DNA from: Methanosarcina barkeri 3
GTDB lineage: Archaea; Halobacteriota; Methanosarcinia; Methanosarcinales; Methanosarcinaceae
Length of the DNA stretch: 64,000 nucleotides
Reading direction: 5' to 3'
Assembly: GCF_000970305.1 (NCBI RefSeq)
Contig: NZ_CP009517.1
Location: 4,030,001-4,094,000 of the forward strand
The stretch's first letter is position 1; the number at the start of each line of letters is the position of its first letter. The notes under the pieces are model-generated. The model was not told the DNA's origin, did not search any database, and was given only the letters and a program-made list of their open reading frames with translations. Shown in pieces: positions 1-10,035 of this stretch. The position numbers and the translations under genes were made by a program.

Positions 1-255
1 GCAAAGGTAGATTTGAGTGAAATTTCAGAATTAAAAGCTGAAGAATTATTATTCTCAGAAGCTCCGGCAAGAGCTCTACTTGTCACAGGCGAACCCGAGG
101 CTGTGCTCGGAATCCTCAAAAATGTGCCTCATACGATAATCGGCAAAGTAGAAGGCAATTCCCTTGAGATTAAAGGAAAAGACCTCAAGATTTCCATCTC
201 CCTCAAAGAAATCTCCGACGCATATGGTAGCCTTACAAGGTTTATGATGGGATAA
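1..255 (+). CDS. purL: PurL C-terminus (partial, runs off left edge)
   Basis: This is the last 84 codons of phosphoribosylformylglycinamidine synthase subunit PurL, which makes FGAM in purine synthesis. The frame is open from base 1, so the TTG at 13 is an internal codon and not the start. The visible part resembles the end of the AIRS C-terminal domain, with a LFSEAPAR segment (matching the family pattern LFSES-x-R) and a terminal GSLTRFMMG. A hairpin overlapping the stop codon ends the transcript. A second purine gene, purH, lies about 50 kb away in the same window and is not part of this unit. The assignment rests on a short tail only. Confidence 0.7.
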   Translation, partial: AKVDLSEISELKAEELLFSEAPARALLVTGEPEAVLGILKNVPHTIIGKVEGNSLEIKGKDLKISISLKEISDAYGSLTRFMMG

Positions 256-275
256 GAGATTCCCTCTTATTTTTT
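252..275 (+). terminator. Hairpin terminator after purL
   Basis: A perfect 7-bp stem, ATAAGAG pairing with CTCTTAT around a 5-nt loop, is followed directly by a T run. It overlaps the purL stop codon. The shape is that of an intrinsic terminator; archaea terminate mainly on the T run. Confidence 0.6.
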
Positions 276-494
276 AGATTTCATCCCATCTTTTATTTAC
301 AATTTTTTTTCAACAATTCATTCTGAAAATTCAAAAATTTGTTTTTGATCTGTTTTTGATATATTTTTGATCCGTTTTTTGACCTTATTCTCAGTATTTT
401 TGTTCATTGCAAGTTTTAGAATTGACATAAAAAATAGTTTTGAGTTAACCAAAACAATAGTTTTTAGTAGGTTTCCATACTAGATTACTGTGTT

Positions 495-1631
495 ATGAAA
501 GCTGTATGCATCTGTATGGGAGTGCATCTGCCTTACAGTCCCAAATGGTACTGGCCTGTAGAAGGGTTTTTCGGGGTGCCTGAAATGGATCGGTATTTTG
601 ACCGGAATAATATTTTTTCAAAATTTTTGAAAACAAGCCGACAGTTTTTACGCCTTAATGATATAATTATGGAGTCCATAGAAAAAGGGGGAAAATATTC
701 CTTTGATCTATCCGGGCCATTCCTTAGACAGTGTCGATGGGACCCCGAACTTCTTGAATCATTCCACGAACTAGGGGAAAATGGGAGCGTAGAATTTACA
801 GGGAGCTGCAGTTATCACTCCCTGAGTTCTCTGTATCCCGATCTTTCATGGTTTAAGGAAGAAGTGCTCATGTACAGAGAAATGCTTCGGGAATTACTGG
901 ATATCACTCCTGAAACCTTCGTAAACACAGAGCTTCTATACACCAAAAGAGTAGGGAAAATTCTTACAGATCTGGGTTTTAACTGTCTCATCACCGAGGG
1001 GTCCAGGAACCTGATGAACGGATATGACCCTGTACATGTCTTTGAAAATAACCTTCCGACTTTGTTAAGGCATATAAACCTTAGCGAGGACCTAGAACTG
1101 CGCTTTTCGGAAAAAAACTGGCAAGGCTATCCTCTTATTCCGGAAAAATTCGCGGACTGGATTGCCAGCATGGAAGGGGATATCCTTACCCTTTATTTTA
1201 ATTATACAAGCCTCTGCTTTCACTATAGAAATAAAAGCATGATAGACGATTTTATAAGGATGTTTCCAGAAGCCCTAAAGTCCAGGGGCATCGACATGCT
1301 CACACCTTCCGAAGCTGTCAAGATATTTGAACCCTTAAGACTTCCTACCCTGGGAACCGAACAGACAATCCGTTATGGAGTGAATAACGCATTAGGTAAT
1401 CATGCTCAGCAGCTTTACTTACGAGAACTGGTAAGAGTTCAAGAAGAACTCTCAGAGCTTAAAGAAAATAAGAACTATCGAGAACTTAAACAAATATTTG
1501 GTTACCTTCAACAGAGTGAAATTTTTTTCTCTATGAACTCCGGGAATATCAGGGAAGGGTATGAAAGGGCTGTCAATTACTTTTCCATCCTGTCCGATTT
1601 CAGGAGAGCTGTGCTGGAGGAGGGAGTATGA
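495..1631 (+). CDS. GH57-family protein, probably inactive paralogue
   Basis: This 378-residue protein has the glycoside hydrolase family 57 fold and is a clear paralogue of the next gene. GH57 enzymes cleave or transfer alpha-1,4-glucans. The family motif HQP near the N-terminus reads HLP here (residues 11-13). The nucleophile segment VNTELLY is kept (Glu146). The acid/base motif, DYETFGEHQ in the neighbour, reads NYTSLCFHY, so the catalytic Asp is Asn236. I therefore infer a non-catalytic or altered partner of the downstream enzyme. Its ATG has no clear ribosome site. It is the first gene of an operon and overlaps the next gene by 4 bases (ATGA). Confidence 0.8.
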   Translation: MKAVCICMGVHLPYSPKWYWPVEGFFGVPEMDRYFDRNNIFSKFLKTSRQFLRLNDIIMESIEKGGKYSFDLSGPFLRQCRWDPELLESFHELGENGSVEFTGSCSYHSLSSLYPDLSWFKEEVLMYREMLRELLDITPETFVNTELLYTKRVGKILTDLGFNCLITEGSRNLMNGYDPVHVFENNLPTLLRHINLSEDLELRFSEKNWQGYPLIPEKFADWIASMEGDILTLYFNYTSLCFHYRNKSMIDDFIRMFPEALKSRGIDMLTPSEAVKIFEPLRLPTLGTEQTIRYGVNNALGNHAQQLYLRELVRVQEELSELKENKNYRELKQIFGYLQQSEIFFSMNSGNIREGYERAVNYFSILSDFRRAVLEEGV

Positions 1632-2824
1632 CTTCGGTTTGTATATATTTTCAGGTACATCAGCCTTTCAGACTGCGCAGGTTCTGGCCTGATGACCGAA
1701 CAGGTTTTTTCCGCTATTTTGACGAGAGAAGCAACAGGGAGATCTTTGAAAGAGTAGCCCGGAAATGCTACATTCCCACAAACAGACTCCTCCTGGACTC
1801 TCTTGATGAACATAAAGGAGAATTCAGGTTTTCTCTCTCGGTTACCGGAACCCTGCTCGAACAATGCGAACTCTGGGAAAAAGATACCCTAGAAGGGTTC
1901 AGACAGATGGCAGAAACCGGAGCAGTAGAATTTCTGGATGAAACATTTTATCACTCCCTTTCAAGCCTTTTTGAAGACAAAACTGAATTTATTGAGGAGA
2001 TAAAAGAACACAGGGAACTTATGTTTGACCTTCTGGGAGTTAAACCTCAGGTATTTCGGAATACCGAATTGCTTTACAATAACACCGTAGCGAAGCTTGT
2101 TTCGGATCTCGGGTACAGGGCAATCCTTACCGAAGGAGCGGACCATATGCTTGATGGAAGGTCTCCCAACGTACTTTACAGGGCAAAAGGTTCGGGACTT
2201 CCAATTATCTTCAGGAATTACAAGTTGAGTGACGATATAGGATACAGGTTTTCTGCAAGGTGGTGGGAAGGATATCCTCTCACTGCAGAGAAATGGGCCT
2301 CATGGGCTTCAGGGAATAATGAAGATTGTGTTAATATTTTTATGGACTATGAGACTTTCGGAGAGCATCAATGGGAAGAAACCGGGATATTCTCCTTCCT
2401 GAAAGACCTTCCCGGAGAAGTGCTAAAAACTCACCTGGACTTCAACACCCCTCTTGAGCTTGTAGAGAAATATTCACCTGTAGCTGAGATCGATGTTGGG
2501 GACTTTTCCACAATTTCCTGGGCTGATATGGAACGTGATACAAGCGCGTGGCTTGGGAACGATATGCAAAGGCGCTGCTTTGAAGAAATAAAACTACTCG
2601 AACCATTTGTAAGGAGGACAGAAGACCCTGAAATCCTGCGTATATGGAAGCATCTGCTGACTTCGGACCATTACTACTATATGTGTACCAAATGGCTCGG
2701 AGATGGGGATGTACATTCATACTTCAGTGTTCACTCAACACCTTTCGATGCAGCGGTTAATTTTATGGCTGTAATTATGGATTTCAAAGCACAAATATTC
2801 AGAAAACTTAGCATAATAGCTTAA
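1628..2824 (+). CDS. GH57-family alpha-amylase-like enzyme
   Basis: This 398-residue glycoside hydrolase family 57 protein probably hydrolyses or disproportionates alpha-1,4-glucan (storage glycogen or starch) in the cytoplasm, since no signal peptide is seen. All key motifs are present: HQP at residues 11-13, the nucleophile in FRNTELLY (Glu147) and the acid/base Asp240 in MDYETFGEHQW. The start ATG overlaps the stop of the preceding GH57 paralogue, and a strong GGAGGAGGGAG ribosome site lies inside that gene, so translation is probably coupled. Exact substrate (alpha-amylase or 4-alpha-glucanotransferase) cannot be read from the sequence. Confidence 0.88.
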   Translation: MTSVCIYFQVHQPFRLRRFWPDDRTGFFRYFDERSNREIFERVARKCYIPTNRLLLDSLDEHKGEFRFSLSVTGTLLEQCELWEKDTLEGFRQMAETGAVEFLDETFYHSLSSLFEDKTEFIEEIKEHRELMFDLLGVKPQVFRNTELLYNNTVAKLVSDLGYRAILTEGADHMLDGRSPNVLYRAKGSGLPIIFRNYKLSDDIGYRFSARWWEGYPLTAEKWASWASGNNEDCVNIFMDYETFGEHQWEETGIFSFLKDLPGEVLKTHLDFNTPLELVEKYSPVAEIDVGDFSTISWADMERDTSAWLGNDMQRRCFEEIKLLEPFVRRTEDPEILRIWKHLLTSDHYYYMCTKWLGDGDVHSYFSVHSTPFDAAVNFMAVIMDFKAQIFRKLSIIA

Positions 2825-2861
2825 CTAAAGAACACATACTAACTCATGGGAGTCAGGTCAC

Positions 2862-3671
2862 ATGGTAAGAGACTTATTCACGTTTGCAGGTTTCAACGAA
2901 AACTCGCAGATTGTATGGTTTAAGATAATCTACTCGAAAGAACCCGGATCTCTGTCTTTAATAACTGATTTTCTCGAAAAGAAGAATGCGTTTATTATTT
3001 TTGGTCATCTGGATAATATCACACAGAAAACCGGAGAATACTCGGTATTTACCGAACTCAATAAAGATGTTGATCCTGAGGATTTCGCTCTAAAAATAAA
3101 AGAACTTGAAGTTGTAAATGAGGTAGAGTACGGGATTTCAGAGTACGGGATGGTTTATTCAGTGGACTTCCCTCTAAATGTTATAGGAGTCAGGGGAGTT
3201 ATGGCAAGGGCACTTACAATTGTTGATATCATTAAAACTCTCAATCAGAGTGCCCCGCATGCAGAAGGACTTCTCACTATTTCAGGACTTAAAGGTGGAA
3301 CTCACGCTGCAAAGTATTTCAAGAGTATTCTGGATCTAAATGACAGCAACTTTGCAAACGTGCTTGCAGAACTTTTTAAAGGTGTAGGATGGGGAATTCT
3401 TGAAATCGAATGTGATCCCAGAACTTACGAAGGAAGAATCATTGTGAAAGACTCGTTTATAGCTGATGTCTACGGAGAATCAGACCAGCCGGTTTGTACC
3501 TTTATGAGTGGTTATTTTGCAGGTTACCTGACCGAATATTTCGGGAAAAACATAAGTGTGAGGGAGGTAAGCTGTAAAGCTACAGGAAAAGAATTCTGCG
3601 AACACATAATCTCACCGGCTCCATCGGGCGGTACAAGCCAGGAATACCAGCTGAGAGGGGAGATGCGGTGA
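2862..3671 (+). CDS. V4R-domain protein in glucan operon
   Basis: This 269-residue protein has a C-terminal V4R (4-vinyl reductase) domain at about residues 120-255. Its typical end is a Cys/Gly-rich signature, CKATGKEFCEH. The first 100 residues are an alpha/beta region that could be a small ligand-binding domain of ACT type. V4R domains bind small hydrophobic or metal-linked ligands and often sit in regulators or in tetrapyrrole-related proteins. Here the protein lies between GH57 and GH15 enzymes: 37 bases after the first, overlapping the second by 4. I infer a sensor of glucan metabolism, but no DNA-binding domain is visible. GGAG lies 9 bases before the ATG. Confidence 0.7.
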   Translation: MVRDLFTFAGFNENSQIVWFKIIYSKEPGSLSLITDFLEKKNAFIIFGHLDNITQKTGEYSVFTELNKDVDPEDFALKIKELEVVNEVEYGISEYGMVYSVDFPLNVIGVRGVMARALTIVDIIKTLNQSAPHAEGLLTISGLKGGTHAAKYFKSILDLNDSNFANVLAELFKGVGWGILEIECDPRTYEGRIIVKDSFIADVYGESDQPVCTFMSGYFAGYLTEYFGKNISVREVSCKATGKEFCEHIISPAPSGGTSQEYQLRGEMR

Positions 3672-5692
3672 TAAAGCAACCCAATGTCATTCTTGGAAAT
3701 GACGAGCTGCTTGTAACAATGGGAAAAAAAGGAGACATTATAGGTTTTTTTTACCCCCGTAGAGACCATGCTCAGCATGTCGAGGAATCCTTAGCCTGTA
3801 TTCATACAGGAGAAAGGCTTCTCTGGACCAATGATAACGAGTGGAGCGGCATCCAGAATTATGTGGAGGACACAAATATTGTGTCAACAAAACTTTATCA
3901 TGATTCGGGAATCCGGATTTCCATTCTTGACCTTGTACACCCTGATGTGCCTGTCCTTATCCGCAGATTTAAAATTCAGTCCCAGAAAAAGCTTTCAGGA
4001 AAATTTTTTTATTATTCGAACTTTAATGTGGGAGAAACCTCCAAGAAAAACTCCGGATTCTGCGATACCGACACTCACTTGCTCGTACAGTACTGGCAAA
4101 ACTATCATATAGGGATATACTCCCAGCCAGAATTTACCGAATGGCAAATCGGAAAGGCAATGGATACTATATGGTGGACGAACTCCAAGTATGATATGGA
4201 AGATGGAAAGCTCCAGAGGAATAAAGAAGACATAGGAAACATTAATAACGCGGCTGGTTGGGATCTTGAACTGGAGGCTGACGGAGCAAACGAGTTTGTC
4301 ATTCTTATAGGCGCCGCTTCTTCCCGACGCCTCCTGTATAAGAGAATGCAGGAGCTCTCAAAATTACCTCTTGAATATATTTTTGAAAAAACGAGGGAAC
4401 ACTGGGTTATGTGGCTCTCCAGAAAGCAGGTTATAAAAATCCCAGGGTTAGAAGAGTACGATAACCTGCGTCAGGAGCTGTTCAATGCATACAATCGGGC
4501 TCTTCTCATGCTTTACCTCCTTAATGACCGCGAATATGGGTCTTTTGTAGCTGCTCCCGAATTTGACTCAAACTTCGAGAAATGCGGAGGGTACGGATTC
4601 TGCTGGAACAGAGATGCCGCAGAAATCGTACTTGCACTAAGGCACTCAGGTTATCCAGAATACTGCGATATGTTTTTTAAATGGTGCATCCAGACTCAGC
4701 TCTCTGATGGTTCATGGTTTCAACGTTACTGGTTAAATGGAGATATTGCTCCCTCCTGGGGCAATTTTGAGTACTCGACTCAGATTGACGAAACCGGATC
4801 TACGCTATATGCTATGGATGTTTACTATAGGATTCTCGAAGGCCTGAAAAAAGCTGAATTTCTGGAAGAGGTCTGGGTCTCGGTTCTCAGAGCTGCCGAA
4901 TATCTGATGAAGCGGACAAAGTCAGGAATTCACGAAAGCTGTATGGATCTCTGGGAGACTTACTACGGAATTTTTACATATACGAATGCTTCAATTTATG
5001 CCGGGCTCATGGGTGCTTCCCACCTCGCTGAAGAAAATGGGGAAGCTGGCATGGCAAGGCGCTGGAAGAAGAGAGCGGAGTTCATAAAACAGGCTACAAT
5101 TGACCGTTTCTGGCTTCAGGAAGGTTACTTTGCAAAAGGAGTGATTAACGAAAAACTGGACAAAACTATTGATGCAAGTATTCTCGGTACCTATGTTCCT
5201 TTTGGAATGCTCTCTCCAAAAGATCCGATTGAGAAAGAAATGATCCAGTTCATGATAGATAACATTCAGAAAAAACTCTCAGTACCCGTAAACCACGGTT
5301 ATGGTATTAAAAGGTATGAAAACGACAGTTACATAAACGGAAATCCGTGGATAGTAACTACTCTCTGGCTTTCGGAAGCGATGTTCGCCTTTGCCCTTGA
5401 CCTTCCCTATGAAAAAACAAGCTTTGCCCCCACTCTCCCCACACATGAAAATTCCTATGAAAAAGGAGAAAACCCTGAAGAGAAAGTGAAAACACTGACC
5501 AATGAAGGAATTAAATGCCTCAAATGGGCTCTTGCCGGAGCAACCAGTACAGGATTACTTCCTGAACAAGTGGACCAGTCTACAGGCAACCCTGCATGGG
5601 CAATCCCTCTCGGATGGAGCGCATCTCTAATACTTAACAATATTCTGCTCCTGGACAAAATCTGCAGGAGAAAAGCAGGAAATTCAGAATAA
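3668..5692 (+). CDS. GH15 glucoamylase-like enzyme
   Basis: This 674-residue glycoside hydrolase family 15 protein releases glucose from the non-reducing ends of alpha-glucans or oligosaccharides. An N-terminal beta-sandwich region (about 1-260) precedes an alpha/alpha-barrel catalytic domain. Barrel motifs are CWNRDAAE (Trp313), the catalytic acid in QIDETGS (Glu375) and the base in LPEQVDQ (Glu633), followed by PLGWSASL. No signal peptide is seen, so the enzyme should act on intracellular glycogen. The start is GTG, overlapping the previous stop (GTGA). It is the last gene of the operon with the two GH57 proteins and the V4R protein. Confidence 0.88.
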   Translation: MIKQPNVILGNDELLVTMGKKGDIIGFFYPRRDHAQHVEESLACIHTGERLLWTNDNEWSGIQNYVEDTNIVSTKLYHDSGIRISILDLVHPDVPVLIRRFKIQSQKKLSGKFFYYSNFNVGETSKKNSGFCDTDTHLLVQYWQNYHIGIYSQPEFTEWQIGKAMDTIWWTNSKYDMEDGKLQRNKEDIGNINNAAGWDLELEADGANEFVILIGAASSRRLLYKRMQELSKLPLEYIFEKTREHWVMWLSRKQVIKIPGLEEYDNLRQELFNAYNRALLMLYLLNDREYGSFVAAPEFDSNFEKCGGYGFCWNRDAAEIVLALRHSGYPEYCDMFFKWCIQTQLSDGSWFQRYWLNGDIAPSWGNFEYSTQIDETGSTLYAMDVYYRILEGLKKAEFLEEVWVSVLRAAEYLMKRTKSGIHESCMDLWETYYGIFTYTNASIYAGLMGASHLAEENGEAGMARRWKKRAEFIKQATIDRFWLQEGYFAKGVINEKLDKTIDASILGTYVPFGMLSPKDPIEKEMIQFMIDNIQKKLSVPVNHGYGIKRYENDSYINGNPWIVTTLWLSEAMFAFALDLPYEKTSFAPTLPTHENSYEKGENPEEKVKTLTNEGIKCLKWALAGATSTGLLPEQVDQSTGNPAWAIPLGWSASLILNNILLLDKICRRKAGNSE

Positions 5693-6034
5693 AGTTGAGA
5701 AGTAACAAAAGGGAGAGAACCTAATAAGTAGAGAGAAGGATTGAAAGGTATAAAAAGTAGGAGCGCAGGAGAGCATTGAAAACCTGAAACCGGTAGTGGG
5801 AATATTAGGGCTTCTGAAATGAACGTAGTAAAAGTGCTTAATTATTTTAACACTAATTTTACTATGCAGACCTATTCTAACCGGTACTTGTTTAGTTATA
5901 AAGCTCATCCATATCCTGAGTTGGTTAAAATTAGGAGAACTGCATAGAAAAGTCCCCCGCTCCTCTTTGTCCTTGAACTTTTCGTATTCAATTTAAGGTT
6001 TTATTTGCTTTCAGAATATGTCCCTGATCTACAC
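5693..6034. other. Convergent intergenic gap, nothing recognised
   Basis: This 342-base gap separates the ends of the glucoamylase and the PKD surface protein genes. I see no convincing ORF, repeat array or RNA gene in it. Confidence 0.5.
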
Positions 6035-7822
6035 TCATTTTACTATTACATAACCTGTTTTCGTTACTGTATTACTGCCTGCAGTATTGCTTACAGTAAG
6101 TGCAACTGTATAATTCCCTGCTTTGGAATATTTATGCATTATATTCTGCTTGGTTGAAGTTGTCCCGTCTCCGAAATCCCATTTCCACTTCGTCGGTATT
6201 CCTGTACTTATGTCAGTGAAAGCGACATTAAGTGGTGCTTTTCCTGATGTAACACTACTGGTGAAGTCTGCAACCGGTTTTGTTACAACTTTTATATAGT
6301 TTGTTTTTGTTACCGTGTTACTACCTGCAGCGTTTTTTACTGTTAAGTTTACAGTATATTTTCCTGCTTTAGAGTATTTATGAACTGGATTCTGGTTGCT
6401 TGAAGTAGTTCCGTCTCCAAAACTCCATTTCCATCCAGTAGGCTTTCCTGTGCTTGTGTCAGTAAATTTAACGTTTAACGGTACTTTTCCTGATGTAACA
6501 CTGCTGGTGAAGTTTGCAACAGGTTTTGCTGTCACTTTTATGTAGTTCACTTTTATTGTTGTATTGCTGCCTGCAGCATTGCTTACTGTCAGTGTTACTG
6601 TGTAATTTCCTGCCTTAGAGTATTTATGGGTAGGATTACGCTGTGTTGAATTTGTTCCGTCTCCAAAATTCCATTTCCATGATGTTGAGTTTTTAGACAA
6701 TTCTGTAAACTGTACTGTTAGGGGGGCATAACCACTGGTTACGTTACTACTGAAGTTTGCAACAGGTGTTTTTAGTTCTGGTTCTTCTGAGATAGTAGCC
6801 ATATAGATGTCTGATGCTCTATAGCGCCCATATGTCCATACTATCCTGTTATTATAGATAGCAGGATTAGTTGCTAATCCACTGGCTGTGACCTGAGTTT
6901 CTTGGGAGGTATAGATATCGTACATATAGATATCTGGGCTTCCATTGCGATAATCCTCCCATACTATCTTATCACCGTAGATTTTAGGATTGTCTGCTGA
7001 TCCACTGGTAGTAACCTGAGTTCCTTTGAAAGTGGAGAGATCATACATATGGATGTCCCCATAATTCCCATTGGGATTCAGCCAAACTATCTTGTCGCCA
7101 TATATAGAAGGACTGATTCCTTCAATAGTAATATTGTTTTTTCCATTAGTAATCAAAGTTTCAGTTTGAGTGGAATTGTTGTACATAAAGATCTGGGGAT
7201 ATCCATTGCGTCCATCCTGATATACTACCCTATCACCGTAGATAGCAGGATTAAATGATGATCTCCAAGTGCCGAGTTGAGTTATATTGTGGAGGTAACG
7301 AGTGGAAATGTCGTACATGTAAATGTTGACGGTATTTGTACCATCTTCCCACACTATCCTGTTACCATGGATATCCTGGCTGCCAGCGTTACGTGGTGGT
7401 TTAGTGATAAGAGTTTCTTTTCTCGTAGAGAGATCATACATGTAAATATCCCAAGAGCTAATATAATTGTCATGGTCTTTGTGTCCATTGCGACAATCTG
7501 TCCATACTATCGTATTACCGTAGATTGCAGGACATGGATGTGGTCCACTGGCACCAAATTCAGCTTCCTCTTTTTTCGTGGAGAGATTGTACACATGGAT
7601 GTTAGATGCGTATTGATTACTGTAGTCCTCCTCCCAGACTATCTTATTGCTGTAAATATCAGGTCGAGTCGCTATTCCACTTGTTGTGATTTGAGTTATA
7701 TTGATATTGGGCGAAGCACTTTGCTCAGTAGCTGCCGATGCCATAGACGAAACAAGAATTAAAAACGAGATCAGAGCTACTGACACCAAGCACAATGAAT
7801 GCAGTTTTTTGTTAGTTATCAT
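6035..7822 (-). CDS. Secreted propeller and triple-PKD surface protein
   Basis: This 595-residue protein begins with a signal peptide (residues about 8-30, ending ASAA). About seven repeats of roughly 45 residues follow, with the pattern IYGDKIVWED and IYMYDLST, typical of TolB/WD40-like beta-propeller blades. The C-terminal 240 residues are three PKD domains, each carrying the WxFGDGT motif and ending near YIKV. Such proteins are common on Methanosarcina envelopes and probably mediate adhesion or cell-cell contact. Many N-x-S/T sequons suggest glycosylation. An AAGGAG ribosome site lies just before the ATG. No membrane anchor is seen at the C-terminus, so anchoring is unknown. Confidence 0.85.
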   Translation of the reverse strand: MITNKKLHSLCLVSVALISFLILVSSMASAATEQSASPNINITQITTSGIATRPDIYSNKIVWEEDYSNQYASNIHVYNLSTKKEEAEFGASGPHPCPAIYGNTIVWTDCRNGHKDHDNYISSWDIYMYDLSTRKETLITKPPRNAGSQDIHGNRIVWEDGTNTVNIYMYDISTRYLHNITQLGTWRSSFNPAIYGDRVVYQDGRNGYPQIFMYNNSTQTETLITNGKNNITIEGISPSIYGDKIVWLNPNGNYGDIHMYDLSTFKGTQVTTSGSADNPKIYGDKIVWEDYRNGSPDIYMYDIYTSQETQVTASGLATNPAIYNNRIVWTYGRYRASDIYMATISEEPELKTPVANFSSNVTSGYAPLTVQFTELSKNSTSWKWNFGDGTNSTQRNPTHKYSKAGNYTVTLTVSNAAGSNTTIKVNYIKVTAKPVANFTSSVTSGKVPLNVKFTDTSTGKPTGWKWSFGDGTTSSNQNPVHKYSKAGKYTVNLTVKNAAGSNTVTKTNYIKVVTKPVADFTSSVTSGKAPLNVAFTDISTGIPTKWKWDFGDGTTSTKQNIMHKYSKAGNYTVALTVSNTAGSNTVTKTGYVIVK

Positions 7823-8462
7823 TATTCTACTCCTTAATTTTTCATTTACATTTTATGCAAAAAATGATAATACCGTGAAAATACGTCAATTTATAAAATG
7901 TCTCTTTTTAGTCACAATGTTGTAAAAGTATTCGAATTAGAAAAAATATATTAATGAAAGAATCTAATTGAAGTTGATTAGCTTGAAATAACAGCATTTG
8001 AGCACAAAAATGTAAAATTGAGATATCTAAATTCAGAGAAAAATTTAGAAAAAAGTTAAGAAATCAAATAGTGAATGTCGTTATTGAAATCATGAGTATG
8101 AAGAAAATTTCCAATTGTAGATAAATAGTAATTTCAAACCCAAAATTACTTCTCTTAATCAAACTATTTGAAAATTACTTGATTTTCGGAGCACAAAAAT
8201 AGATCTGTAATTTTATAGATAAGGAATAAAACTATTTTTGGGATAAACTCATCCAAATTAGATATAAATTAGGAAAGAAGATAGACGCTAATAGCATGCA
8301 AAGCACTGAAAAATTGCGTCCTTAAATTTTTCTCCTACGATTTCTAGTGTTGATAGTGGTTTGGGATATTTTTGGAAATTCCCATACCTTCTATCTAAAT
8401 ATAGACTTTTTTGATTTAAACTTTGGTTTTCTTAGTTTAAACTTTGACTTTTTTGGTTAAAT
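7823..8462. other. AT-rich gap upstream of surface protein
   Basis: This 640-base gap lies between the start of the surface protein and the stop of seryl-tRNA synthetase, both on the minus strand. It must hold the surface protein promoter. It is very AT-rich and has no coding signal that I can support. A directly repeated CAAAGTTTAAA-like stretch near 8405-8455 follows serS and may take part in its termination. Confidence 0.4.
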
Positions 8463-9803
<1,341 letters not shown>

Positions 9804-9896
9804 TTACAAAGTTGAAAAAGAAAAGAAGAAAAGGGGGAATATTAAGAAAAATAAAAACAAAAATAAAAATAAAAAATATGAAAAAATTAACTGCTC

Positions 9897-10010
9897 GCAA
9901 TCGAAACTATCCACAATCGAAACTATCCACAATCGAAACTATCCACAATCGAAACTATCCACAATCGAAATTATCCACAATCGAAACTATCCACAATCGA
10001 AATTATCTTA
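9897..10010. repeat. 16-bp tandem repeat, about 7 copies
   Basis: Six full copies plus a partial of the unit TCGAAACTATCCACAA run from 9901 to 10010, with C/T variation at one position (AAACTATC or AAATTATC). The array fills the gap between the 3' end of the SppA gene and the region upstream of serS. The copies touch without spacers, so this is a minisatellite and not a CRISPR array. Confidence 0.9.
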
Positions 10011-10035
10011 GTCAATTATCGATTCTGTTAGTAGT

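Noticed and set aside
9901-10010. 16-bp direct repeats as a CRISPR array
   Set aside because: The units abut without unique spacers and no cas genes lie in the window. The same holds for the arrays at 45690, 46288 and 52791.
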